Assembly: GCA_029777335.1 (NCBI GenBank)
Contig: JAKOSN010000169.1
Span: 1 to 64,000 of the forward strand
Direction of reading: 5' to 3'
Length of the DNA stretch: 64,000 nucleotides
Origin: Planctomycetota bacterium
Lineage (GTDB): Bacteria; Planctomycetota; Planctomycetia; Gemmatales; Gemmataceae
Each line of letters starts with the position of its first letter. The first letter of the stretch is position 1. The notes beneath the pieces were generated by a model, which was not told the DNA's origin, did no database searches, and worked only from the letters and a program-made list of their open reading frames with translations. Shown here piece by piece: positions 17,954-26,285 of the stretch. The translations under genes were made by a program, and so were the position numbers.

Positions 17954-19564
17954 TTACTTGGTGGTAAACTCGGCCAGGTAGCGCAGCCGATTCTGGTGCG
18001 GCTTGAAGACGATGTACTCGTTGTTCTGCACCCCCGATTGCCCCGCCTTGCCGAAGATGCTGTGATGCCCCGTTGGGGGAGCCGTGTAGCCGTGCGCGTG
18101 AGGAGCCACAAAAGGATTCCCCAGAGCCACATCGGCGGCGAACATGAACGCCTCTCGCCCCTTGACCGCGCCAGCCCCCTGCGACCAGTACGACCCGCGC
18201 AAGCTGGTGTATCCGGCGGATTTCTTCCAGTCGTCGGCGAAGTAGATCCCGGGTCCAAACATCGCCCCGGTAATCACCACACCCACCAGCGTCTTGGGCA
18301 TGCGCAGTGCCTCGCGCAGAATACCGCTGACGTTCACCGACCGTGTCCCATGGAAGAGGAGGGCCGTGTTGGTGGCGTTGAATTTCTTGATCTCGGCGGC
18401 TTTCAGATCGGCGCGTTTTTCCGGTTGGAAGAGGGCGCGTTCCCCGATCTTGGGTTTGTCGGCGAGGATCTCTTCCTGCGCCTGAGGGATCTTCCCCGCG
18501 TCGTCGTGCCGCTCCACCCGCCAGACATTCTTGATCACCATCGTGCCGATGCCGTGATGCCGATTCGCCGTCGCCTTGGGCCACCACTCGTACAGGAACT
18601 TCCCTTCCTTGCTGTCGGGGGGCAGATACTCCATGGTCAGCTTCATGCCCTCGAACGGATCAAACTCTGGCTCGTGTTCAATGTCGGTGGCGTACAGCGC
18701 GCTCTCGAAGGCATCCAGATCGTTCTGCCAGGTAAGGACGTTGTCCTTGCTGAGAATCCACGTTTCCGCAGCGGCTCCAATCGGTTTCTTGCGCGGAATG
18801 CGCTTGTACATGAAGGCAGTCAGTTCGACGAGATCCTTGTCCTTGACCTGGTCGGCAACGCTATCGCCCACAACCAGAAGGCGCTTTTGCGCCTCGGCGA
18901 GGATGGTCCGCGCCTCGTCGATCGCCATCTGGGTCGGCAAACTGGCGTCGGCCATGCTCCCGCGCGTATAGGCCACGGTGGCGACGGTGAGATCGCGCAT
19001 CAGCGCCAGCGTCTGCGGATCACAGGTGGGCGCCTTCTTGGTCGGTTTGGCCTTGCCATTGGGCTCGGTCCCACTGGCCGCGGCTGGTTCGGGTTTCGGT
19101 TTTGCGCCTTCGTTGGTTTTGATACTGCGTGCATCGGGCAGGCCAGTACTCCGCGTCGCCATTGGCCGGACGAGGTAGCAATCCTTCCCCGGTTTGGCCC
19201 GCAGGGTGCGAATCCCCGCGATCGTCACCCATTCGCCTCGTTTATCATTCTTGGAGTGCAGCTGGCTGGCGAACTCCGCCTGGGCATCGGCCTCGGAACT
19301 GCAGGCGACAAACTGGAAGGAGGGATTGGAGGCTCCAGTCCGTCCCCACTCGAAGTAGACATACCACTTCTTCGATTTCTTTTCCTGAACGATGGCGCCG
19401 TGATAGTATTTGTTGCTATCCTTGCCATCCTGGGTAAAACAACCCATATCGCAGATCTTTACATTCTCAAATTCACCATCGCGAGTGGCGGGCGGTCCAA
19501 AACACTGGAAATCGTCACGACCGGTTCCGGCAGGAAATGAGTCCTTGGCGAGTTTTGTGCCCAT
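17954..19564 (-). CDS. Eukaryote-like poly(ADP-ribose) polymerase (WGR-regulatory-ART)
   Basis: A protein of 536 aa with the domain order of eukaryotic PARP2/3. A WGR domain spans about residues 30-115 with the defining Trp73-Gly74-Arg75. A low-complexity Lys/Pro/Ala linker (about 148-180) follows. A helical regulatory domain (about 185-300) aligns by eye with the PARP1 autoinhibitory domain (LPTQMAIDEARTILAEAQ; LTAFMYKRIPR). The catalytic ADP-ribosyltransferase (about 300-536) keeps the H-Y-E triad: His405 (LFHGTRS), Tyr441 (GIYFAD), Glu516 (NNEYIVF), and ALGNPF. The Glu is the residue needed for chain elongation in PARP1. The expected role is NAD-dependent ADP-ribosylation triggered by DNA breaks through WGR; cytoplasmic, no signal peptide. 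Single-gene unit with AAGGAG before the start. No macrodomain or glycohydrolase gene is nearby. Confidence 0.93.
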   Translation of the reverse strand: MGTKLAKDSFPAGTGRDDFQCFGPPATRDGEFENVKICDMGCFTQDGKDSNKYYHGAIVQEKKSKKWYVYFEWGRTGASNPSFQFVACSSEADAQAEFASQLHSKNDKRGEWVTIAGIRTLRAKPGKDCYLVRPMATRSTGLPDARSIKTNEGAKPKPEPAAASGTEPNGKAKPTKKAPTCDPQTLALMRDLTVATVAYTRGSMADASLPTQMAIDEARTILAEAQKRLLVVGDSVADQVKDKDLVELTAFMYKRIPRKKPIGAAAETWILSKDNVLTWQNDLDAFESALYATDIEHEPEFDPFEGMKLTMEYLPPDSKEGKFLYEWWPKATANRHHGIGTMVIKNVWRVERHDDAGKIPQAQEEILADKPKIGERALFQPEKRADLKAAEIKKFNATNTALLFHGTRSVNVSGILREALRMPKTLVGVVITGAMFGPGIYFADDWKKSAGYTSLRGSYWSQGAGAVKGREAFMFAADVALGNPFVAPHAHGYTAPPTGHHSIFGKAGQSGVQNNEYIVFKPHQNRLRYLAEFTTK

Positions 19565-19891
19565 GGTCGTTCAAGCTCCTTGAGGTCGAGGATACGGCGC
19601 ACCTCGTCCGTGTGAAGAAAATATTCACAACCGATGCGGGAAGGATGATCATTGTCGACTGGGCGATTGACTTTGATGATGGTGGCAAGGATACACGAGC
19701 TTTTCGAGCGAGGGAAGGATGGTTGTGCGAATTTTTTGCCAGGCGCAGCGTCTGCCGAAAAAGACTTGCATGAGGCGCGTTCTCTCCGCAACACTTGATC
19801 CTGGGAAAAACCAGGTATGAGCCCCTCGTTCGTGCGCTCGTTGATCGCGCCGAGGCAGGGAGCGATTCTGCGATGGAAGGGGAGACGTTTG
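19565..19891. other. Divergent intergenic region, PARP and propeller genes
   Basis: A 327-bp gap between two divergent starts. Apart from the inverted repeat at 19611-19629 and the Shine-Dalgarno sequences of each gene, I see nothing: short ORFs here lack coding character. It should hold both promoters, but I could not pick a convincing -35/-10 pair. Confidence 0.5.
19611..19629. promoter_or_regulatory. Inverted repeat upstream of the PARP gene
   Basis: TGTGAA-N7-TTCACA, perfect 6-bp arms in a locally AT-rich patch, 47-65 bases before the PARP start. The arms resemble CRP/FNR-family half sites (TGTGA and TCACA), but the spacing is N9 between those pentamers rather than N6, so the regulator cannot be named. 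Confidence 0.4.
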
Positions 19892-21148
19892 ATGAATCGG
19901 CTGGTGCTCGTGATGGCGTGGGTCACACTGGGGGGGACAGTCTGGGGCGAGGACTGGCCGGGTTTCCGTGGACCGACGGGACAGGGCCATACCAGTGCCT
20001 CCGGTTTGCCCCTGCGCTGGAGCACCACGGAGAATGTGCGCTGGAAAAGGCCGATTCCTGGGGAGGGCTGGTCCTCGCCGATTGTGCACGGGGACCGCGT
20101 TTTTATCACCTGTGCGACCGAAAAGGGCACTGTCTGCCGGGTGCTCTGCCTTGATCGCAAGACGGGATCGGTGCTCTGGAATCGCGAACTCTTCAAGCAG
20201 GTGCCGATTCGGTCTCGGGAGAAGAACTCGCCGGCCACCCCGACCCCGGTGACCGATGGCGAACATGTCTATGCAGTCTTTGGCGACGGAAGCGTGGCGG
20301 CGCTCAAGATGACCGGCGAGGTGGCGTGGACCAACCGTGAGATCAAGTTTACCAGTGTGCACGGCCTGGGGGCCTCGCCGATCCTGTACGGCGATCTGCT
20401 GATCATGCCCTACGACGGGAGCAGCGGCGGATCCGACAAGACGGTGGGGTGGCAGAAACCATGGGACCAGGCGATCATCCTGGCTCTGGACAAGCACACG
20501 GGGAAGGAGAAATGGCGCGCCTCGCGTGGCCTGTCGCGCATTGGCCATGTTAGCCCCCTGATCATTCGAGCTGGGCAACAGGACATGCTCATCAGCAACG
20601 CGGGCGATGTGATTCAGGGGTTCGACCCCAAAACCGGCAAACGGCTCTGGTCCTTGCGGAGCGAGGGCGAAGGAGTGGTACCCACGCCCGTGCACGCAGA
20701 GGGGCTCCTCTTTTGCATCTCGGGGTTTGGTAAACCGACTCTGCGCGCCGTTCGTCCAGGGAGCAGCGATGGCGAAACTCCGCCCACGATCGCCTGGGAG
20801 CTGAACAAGAATGTGCCGATGATTCCCTCGGTCGTTTATGTGAAACCCTACGTCTTTGCGATCTCGGAGAAGGGGTTTGCCATCTGTCTGGAGGCGAGCA
20901 CGGGCAAGGTGCAGTGGCAACAGCGCGTGGGTGGCACTTTCAGTGCCTCACCGGTCGCGACAGCGGATGGAAAAATCTATCTGCTCTCCGAAGAGGGGGA
21001 AACCACGATCCTCGAGGCGAAGCCGATCTACAAGGAACTCGCACGCAACAAACTCGAGGAACGCACACAGGCATCCATGGCGGTGGCGGGCAAGGATCTC
21101 TTCATCCGCACTCAGAACAACCTGTACTGCATTGGTGCAACCAGGTGA
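19892..21148 (+). CDS. Secreted PQQ-like beta-propeller protein
   Basis: A protein of 418 aa. The start at 19892 follows GGGGAG and gives a signal peptide (MNRLVLVMAWVTLGGTVWG). The mature part begins EDWPGFRGPTGQGH, the hallmark opening of planctomycete outer-membrane-assembly-like PQQ propellers. Repeated blades carry GxxLWxxxL-type strands (CLDRKTGSVLWNREL, ALDKHTGKEKWRAS, GFDPKTGKRLWSLR, CLEASTGKVQWQQR). Probably a BamB-like scaffold or a binding protein; the residues for PQQ cofactor chemistry are not evident. It is a stand-alone gene, divergent from PARP. Confidence 0.87.
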   Translation: MNRLVLVMAWVTLGGTVWGEDWPGFRGPTGQGHTSASGLPLRWSTTENVRWKRPIPGEGWSSPIVHGDRVFITCATEKGTVCRVLCLDRKTGSVLWNRELFKQVPIRSREKNSPATPTPVTDGEHVYAVFGDGSVAALKMTGEVAWTNREIKFTSVHGLGASPILYGDLLIMPYDGSSGGSDKTVGWQKPWDQAIILALDKHTGKEKWRASRGLSRIGHVSPLIIRAGQQDMLISNAGDVIQGFDPKTGKRLWSLRSEGEGVVPTPVHAEGLLFCISGFGKPTLRAVRPGSSDGETPPTIAWELNKNVPMIPSVVYVKPYVFAISEKGFAICLEASTGKVQWQQRVGGTFSASPVATADGKIYLLSEEGETTILEAKPIYKELARNKLEERTQASMAVAGKDLFIRTQNNLYCIGATR

Positions 21149-21235
21149 TGGGTGCGCCTTCGGCCGGAGAGGTGCAAGGAGGAATCCCTGCTCCTCTCTG
21201 GTCGCACGAATGACACCAAGGGGTCACTCCCGATC

Positions 21236-22690
21236 CTAGATTTCTCCCATGCTGTGCCAGGTGCGATTCTCGATGCGCGAGACCGCAAGGGGAGGAGGCT
21301 CCAGCCCCAGCATCTCCTCGTGATTGGCCCACGCCTTGACGCGCCGACCAATCATCGTCGCCTGGCGGCTGTGCACTGGAGGTAAGGGTTGCCCCGGCAC
21401 CAGCCCCATGTCGACATGGAGGCGCCGCTGCACCACGTCGGCGGTCGCGAGCGCAATCTCGCGATTGGGAAGCCGAGCAAGATCGCGGAGGGCGGTGATC
21501 GCCTCCGGGGCCTCGCTTTCGCCCAGCAGGGATTCGACAGCAATCAACCGCAGGGGGGCTGGATTGGCCGGATCGAGCAATTTGCGGAGCCCCTCCTCGT
21601 TCAACGCATTGCTACTCTGCAGAAGGCGAGCCAGTTCGATGCGCAGAACCGCCGGAGTATGAGGATTGTCCAGCTGAGCACGCAGGGAGTCGATCAACTC
21701 CGCATCCGGCGCTTCCCCGAGGGCCTGGGCATAGTAAATGCCCAGGGTGAGAGCGGCCCGCAACCCGAGCAGACCCTTCTCGGCCGCCCACGCGGTCAGA
21801 TCGTCGACGGCCTCCTGGGTGAGCAGATTGCCTTCCGGACGCAGCGGGCCATCGTCCTGACAGAGCGGATCGCCCAGGGAGCGTCGCACGGCATGACGAA
21901 TCCAGGACCAGCGATGGTGGGCATCCCACAGGACGGCCTGAGTGGCAGCTCTCCGCACCTGGGGCGAGGGATCGCGCAAAAACTCTGCGAGTGATTCGAT
22001 GAGAACGCGATCTTCAATGTTGGCCAGTGCGCTCAGCGCCGCCGCTCGAACCGCAGGTTCCTCGGCCCGGAGCGCCACCTGCATGACCAGTTCAGCCTGT
22101 CCGGGGCCCCAGTTCTTGCGAAAATCGAGCGCGGCCAGGGCCGCGATCTGTACTTGCGGACGCGGGTGCTGCAACAATCCCAGCGCGGGGCGTGCATCGA
22201 GGTGCAGTGCTTCGCGCAGAGCCTTGACCTCGGGGAGCGTTCGACACGCATCCAGATCGGAGGGCCAATCCTTTCGATCTGCCAGGCGCTGGGCGAGCAC
22301 GCGCGCTCGACGCAGCGCCGGCGCCCCAATATCCCCGAGCATCCCCAGCGCAAAAGCGCCGAGGGGCACAACCAGCATGACCGCCTGCGACAGATGCACA
22401 TACCAGTCGTTGTCCATCTCCTGGGTGGCCAGCACCAGCCAGCCCAGCCCCAGGCCGTAAAAGAAGATGAACGCCGTGTCCAGTTCACGCCGGCGAAGCA
22501 GCCCCGCCAGCATCGCGACCACGCTCAACCCAGCGAGAAAGACAGTGCCAAACCACAGCGGTTGCTGGTGTTCCACCGGGGCGCGCAGACTCGCCCCCAG
22601 GAGCAGGGCGCTGGGGAGTAGCAACAATGCCGCTTGCCCCACGAACGTCGCCGGCATCAAGACCGGACGCGCTGCGAATCGTGCTTGCAT
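21236..22690 (-). CDS. Membrane protein with C-terminal HEAT repeats
   Basis: A protein of 484 aa. The start at 22690 follows GAGGTGTATCC. Four hydrophobic segments (about 12-33, 44-64, 70-90, 99-118) form an N-terminal membrane domain. The rest is alpha-helical with HEAT-like units (VQIAALAALDFRKNWG; VRAAALSALANIEDRVLIESLAEFL; VRRAATQAVLWDA). HEAT arrays bind proteins, so this may be an envelope scaffold. No catalytic motif seen. Divergent from the hydrolase gene; convergent with the propeller gene. Confidence 0.75.
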   Translation of the reverse strand: MQARFAARPVLMPATFVGQAALLLLPSALLLGASLRAPVEHQQPLWFGTVFLAGLSVVAMLAGLLRRRELDTAFIFFYGLGLGWLVLATQEMDNDWYVHLSQAVMLVVPLGAFALGMLGDIGAPALRRARVLAQRLADRKDWPSDLDACRTLPEVKALREALHLDARPALGLLQHPRPQVQIAALAALDFRKNWGPGQAELVMQVALRAEEPAVRAAALSALANIEDRVLIESLAEFLRDPSPQVRRAATQAVLWDAHHRWSWIRHAVRRSLGDPLCQDDGPLRPEGNLLTQEAVDDLTAWAAEKGLLGLRAALTLGIYYAQALGEAPDAELIDSLRAQLDNPHTPAVLRIELARLLQSSNALNEEGLRKLLDPANPAPLRLIAVESLLGESEAPEAITALRDLARLPNREIALATADVVQRRLHVDMGLVPGQPLPPVHSRQATMIGRRVKAWANHEEMLGLEPPPLAVSRIENRTWHSMGEI

Positions 22691-22967
22691 GGATACACCT
22701 CGAGCGCTCAACTCGCAATTCTCGTTCTGTGCTTCGACAGGAAGAGGCCATGGAGTGCCCCGTCAAGTATGGCTTACGCAGCGGGCAAATGCCAACTCCA
22801 GGCGGCAGAATCTGTCTCTTCGCTCCAAACCCTCTCTTCGACCCGGTGGGTTCAGAAGCGCGCCGCGCGGACTTTTTCAGAGAGTGGTTGCACCGCGCGG
22901 GAATCGTGGTATCTATGGAAGCCGAGGGCACTCACTCGCCGAATCGCCTCACTCCAGGATCTCCACC

Positions 22968-25076
22968 ATGATCAGGACTGCAGCGTGTTTTCTTTCTCTC
23001 GTGATTCTTGCTCCGGCCTGTGGGGCGGATCGAGAACCCTGGCAGGTACTCGCGCCGGGCGAAAAATCGCAGGACGCCCGCCTGGGCAAACCGCGCACCC
23101 TCGACGATTATTTCCCCATGACCGTCCCTGCCAGCAAGGAAGCCTGGGAGAAACGGCGCACCGCTGTGCGCGAACAACTCCTGGTCGCACACGGTCTCTG
23201 GCCGATGCCACCGAAACCGCCGCTGAACGCGGTCATCCACGGCAAGATCAATCGTGATGAGTACACCGTGGAGAAGGTCTATTTTGCCAGCCTGCCGGGG
23301 CATTACGTCACCGGGAATCTCTATCGACCCAAGAAAATGAGCGGAAAGCTCCCCGGGGTGCTCTGTCCCCATGGCCACTGGAATAATGGCCGCTTCTACG
23401 ATGCCGGCGAGGCCGGTGGCATGGCGCAGATCAAACAGGGCGCCGAGAAGACAATCGAAGGCGCCCGCTATCCCCTCCAGGCTCGGTGCGCACAACTGGC
23501 ACGCATGGGATGTGTGGTCTTCCATTATGACATGGTCGGCTATGCCGACAGCCAGGGAATCGCACATCGCACGGGATTCACCGATGCCGAGGCGGACCTG
23601 CGTTTGCAGAGTTTCATGGGACTGCAAACCTGGAACAGCATCCGCGCCCTGGATTTCCTCCTCAGTTTGCCCGAGATCGATAGCAAGCGCATCGGCATGA
23701 CTGGTGCTTCGGGAGGGGGAACGCAGACCTTTACCCTGTGCGCCATCGACGATCGCCCCGCTGTTGCCTTCCCGGCCGTCATGGTGTCCACCGCGATGCA
23801 GGGCGGGTGCATCTGCGAAAACTGCTCGGGGATGCGTCTCGGGGCGGGGAATATCGACTTTGCAGCTCTTTTTGCTCCCAAACCTCTCGGGATGACCGGC
23901 GCCGACGACTGGACCAAGGAGATCGAGACCAAGGGCTACCCCGAGTTGAAAGCGGTCTATCGGCTCTATGGCGCCGAGGACAAGGTGCTGGCGAAGTGCT
24001 TCCCCCAGTTCAAGCACAACTACAACCAGGTGAGCCGCGAGGTGATGTACAACTGGTTCAACACCCACCTCAATCTCGGCCAGAAAACCCCCGTTACCGA
24101 GAAGCCGTTTCAGCCCATTCCCCCGAAGGAACTGTCAGTCTTTGACAGGGAGCATCCGCAGCCCAGGGACTTCGCCTCTGCCCCGGACGTGCGCAAGTAC
24201 CTGACCGCCACCGCCGAGAAACAGATCGCCCAACTTCAACCGAAGGATGCCAGGGGGCTCGCCGAGTATCGGCGTGTGATGAGTACCGCGCTGCGCAACC
24301 TCGTTCACTCCGAGTTACCCAGCGCCGACGAGGTGGAAGCGAAGGAGATGGGCGACAAGACCGAGGCCGACGGCGTGCTCTGGCGCCGCTATCTCCTGGG
24401 CCGGAAAGGCAAGGGGGAGCAGGTCCCGGCCATTGGCATGATGGGTAAGGAGTTCAATGGCACCGTGGTGGTGTGGATTCATCCCCGGGGCAAGGCAAGC
24501 CTCTTCAACAACGGCAAACTGATTCCCGAGGCGCGCAGTATCCTGGAGAGCAAGGCGGGCATCCTCGCCATCGACGCCTTCCAGACCGGCGAACTCCGTG
24601 GCCCGCTCATGCCGGTCGACAAGCGCTACGATGGCTACACCTTTGGCTATAACCGCCCCCTGCTGGCGCAGCGTGTCCACGATATCCTGACCGCCGTTGC
24701 CTTTGTCCGCACTCATGAGAAGACGAAGGAAGTCCACCTCGTGGGTTTCGAAGAGGCTGGCCCGTGGGTGTTGCTGGCACGCGGACTCTGTGGCAATCAG
24801 GTGGTCCGGACCGCCGCCGATCTCGATGGGTTCCGCTTCGAGAAGGTGCGCGAAACCAGCGATCCGATGATGCTCCCCGGGGGACTGAAGTATGGCGGAA
24901 TCATGGGGCTCGCCTCACTGGCCGCTCCGGGTGAGTTGTGGGTGCACAATCACCGCGGGACCGGGTCGGGGCCGTGGGTGAAATCGGTTTATGCCGCGGC
25001 TGGAGCAACCGAGCGCTTGCAGCTTACCCCCAACCGCGTGGGCGCCGACAAGGTGATTGCCTGGTTGCTCCGCTGA
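22968..25076 (+). CDS. Secreted alpha/beta hydrolase with a second degenerate hydrolase half
   Basis: A protein of 702 aa. The start at 22968 follows AGGATC; the signal peptide is MIRTAACFLSLVILAPACG. The first half (about 40-390) is an acetylxylan-esterase-like alpha/beta hydrolase: oxyanion-side PGVLCPHGHW, a nucleophile elbow GASGGG (Ser), an acid candidate in YGAEDKVLAKCF and a His in FKHNYN. A CxCxxC-like patch (GGCICENCSG) follows the nucleophile. The second half (about 430-702) repeats a hydrolase-like core with GFEEAGPW in place of a nucleophile elbow, so it is probably inactive. Role inferred: de-esterification of polysaccharide or another secreted substrate. Confidence 0.82.
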   Translation: MIRTAACFLSLVILAPACGADREPWQVLAPGEKSQDARLGKPRTLDDYFPMTVPASKEAWEKRRTAVREQLLVAHGLWPMPPKPPLNAVIHGKINRDEYTVEKVYFASLPGHYVTGNLYRPKKMSGKLPGVLCPHGHWNNGRFYDAGEAGGMAQIKQGAEKTIEGARYPLQARCAQLARMGCVVFHYDMVGYADSQGIAHRTGFTDAEADLRLQSFMGLQTWNSIRALDFLLSLPEIDSKRIGMTGASGGGTQTFTLCAIDDRPAVAFPAVMVSTAMQGGCICENCSGMRLGAGNIDFAALFAPKPLGMTGADDWTKEIETKGYPELKAVYRLYGAEDKVLAKCFPQFKHNYNQVSREVMYNWFNTHLNLGQKTPVTEKPFQPIPPKELSVFDREHPQPRDFASAPDVRKYLTATAEKQIAQLQPKDARGLAEYRRVMSTALRNLVHSELPSADEVEAKEMGDKTEADGVLWRRYLLGRKGKGEQVPAIGMMGKEFNGTVVVWIHPRGKASLFNNGKLIPEARSILESKAGILAIDAFQTGELRGPLMPVDKRYDGYTFGYNRPLLAQRVHDILTAVAFVRTHEKTKEVHLVGFEEAGPWVLLARGLCGNQVVRTAADLDGFRFEKVRETSDPMMLPGGLKYGGIMGLASLAAPGELWVHNHRGTGSGPWVKSVYAAAGATERLQLTPNRVGADKVIAWLLR

Positions 25077-25095
25077 GGGATGGTTTCGTCAGAGA

Positions 25096-25139
25096 ACAGA
25101 GTCCAGGAGAGCGGCTTTCCTCCCGGACTCTGTTTTTTT
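25096..25139 (+). terminator. Rho-independent terminator after the hydrolase gene
   Basis: A 9-bp perfect stem (ACAGAGTCC 25096-25104 with GGACTCTGT 25125-25133) runs straight into seven T residues. It begins 19 bases after the stop codon. This is the strongest textbook terminator in the window. Confidence 0.88.
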
Positions 25140-25148
25140 GACCCGAGG

Positions 25149-26237
25149 TCAGCGCGGGATGGCGTTTAGATCGACTGCGGTTTCTCGCAGATAGAGCGCG
25201 GCCTGCTCCGGAGGAACGGGGTTGATGTAGAAGCCCGTGCCCCACTCAAAGCCCGCCACACGAGTCAAGCGCGGGATGACCTCGATATGCCAGTGATAGT
25301 GGGGGAGCAACTGGGTGTCGAACGGAGCGGTGTGGATGATGTAGTTGTACGCGGGCCTGTCGAGCGCTGATTCCAGCTTGAGCAGAATCGTCTTCAGCAC
25401 TCCACCCAGTTCATCGACCTCGTTCTTCTGGATGTTCTCAAAGTGACTGCTGTGGATCTTGGGCAAGATCCAGGTTTCAAAGGGAAAGCGGCTGGCATAG
25501 GGCGAGAAGGCGAGGAAGTTGGTGGTATCGAGCACCACGCGCTTCTCCTGCGCCATCTCCTGGTGGATCATGTCGCAGTAGATGCATCGGCCGCGGTAGT
25601 TGAAGAACTCCAGCGATCCGGACATCTCCTCCCAGACGTTGATGGGCACAATGGGAGTGACAATCAGCTGGGAATGCGTGTGCTCCAGCGAGGCTCCCGC
25701 GGCCGCGCCCACATTCTTGAAGACCATCCCGTAAACCAGGCGCGGATCCTTTTTCAGATCAACCAGCCGATCGCGATAAACCCACAGCACCTCACGAATG
25801 TTGTCCTCGGACAGGGTGGCCATGGTCACTTCATGGTGGGGACACTCGATGATCACCTCATGAGCGCCGATCCCGTTCATCTTGTCGTAGATGCCCTCGC
25901 CGCGCTTTTGCAGATCCCCTTCGATCTGCAAGGCGGGGAACTTGTTGGGCACCACGCGAACGCGCCACCCTTTCTGGTTGGGAGCGCTACCCCGGTCGCG
26001 ATAGGAGAGAATCTCCTGAGGCGTTTGATGCTCGCTCCCCTCGCAGAAAGGACAGGACTCGGCCCCGTCGCGTAAGGCGGGTTCAAACTTTGGGGTGATC
26101 GGTCGTTTCGCCCGGTCCGTGGCGATGATTACCCAGCGCCCGACGATGGGATCCTTGCGCAATTCCGGCATCGGCAAATCTCGTATATATTTGCTGCTGG
26201 AGAAGAGAACCGAGAGGTCCATCTGGTTGAGGCTCAT
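25149..26237 (-). CDS. galT: Galactose-1-phosphate uridylyltransferase
   Basis: A protein of 362 aa, near the family's usual length. It carries the HIT-superfamily catalytic motif His186-Thr-His188-Ser-Gln190 (LEHTHSQ), with zinc-site cysteines CPFC (62-65) and a second CIYC pair (219-222). It swaps UMP between UDP-glucose and galactose-1-phosphate in the Leloir pathway; cytoplasmic. An alternative start at 26171 (MPELRKDP) is the more usual family N-terminus, but the longer start has a weak AGGGAT upstream. It follows glgA by 48 bases, so galactose use and glycogen synthesis appear linked. Confidence 0.9.
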   Translation of the reverse strand: MSLNQMDLSVLFSSSKYIRDLPMPELRKDPIVGRWVIIATDRAKRPITPKFEPALRDGAESCPFCEGSEHQTPQEILSYRDRGSAPNQKGWRVRVVPNKFPALQIEGDLQKRGEGIYDKMNGIGAHEVIIECPHHEVTMATLSEDNIREVLWVYRDRLVDLKKDPRLVYGMVFKNVGAAAGASLEHTHSQLIVTPIVPINVWEEMSGSLEFFNYRGRCIYCDMIHQEMAQEKRVVLDTTNFLAFSPYASRFPFETWILPKIHSSHFENIQKNEVDELGGVLKTILLKLESALDRPAYNYIIHTAPFDTQLLPHYHWHIEVIPRLTRVAGFEWGTGFYINPVPPEQAALYLRETAVDLNAIPR

Positions 26238-26285
26238 TGTCGGGAGATCCCTGCCAGGCGCAGTCCGAGAACCGTGGAGAAGCCC

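Noticed and set aside
17831-19540. A 569-aa plus-strand open frame
   Set aside because: Antisense to the PARP gene, whose WGR and H-Y-E residues are intact. No ribosome site and no domain.
17954-19564. Reading the ART protein as a toxin or phage-defence effector
   Set aside because: No antitoxin, macrodomain, nuclease or defence gene is adjacent, and the WGR plus regulatory domains fit DNA-break sensing better.
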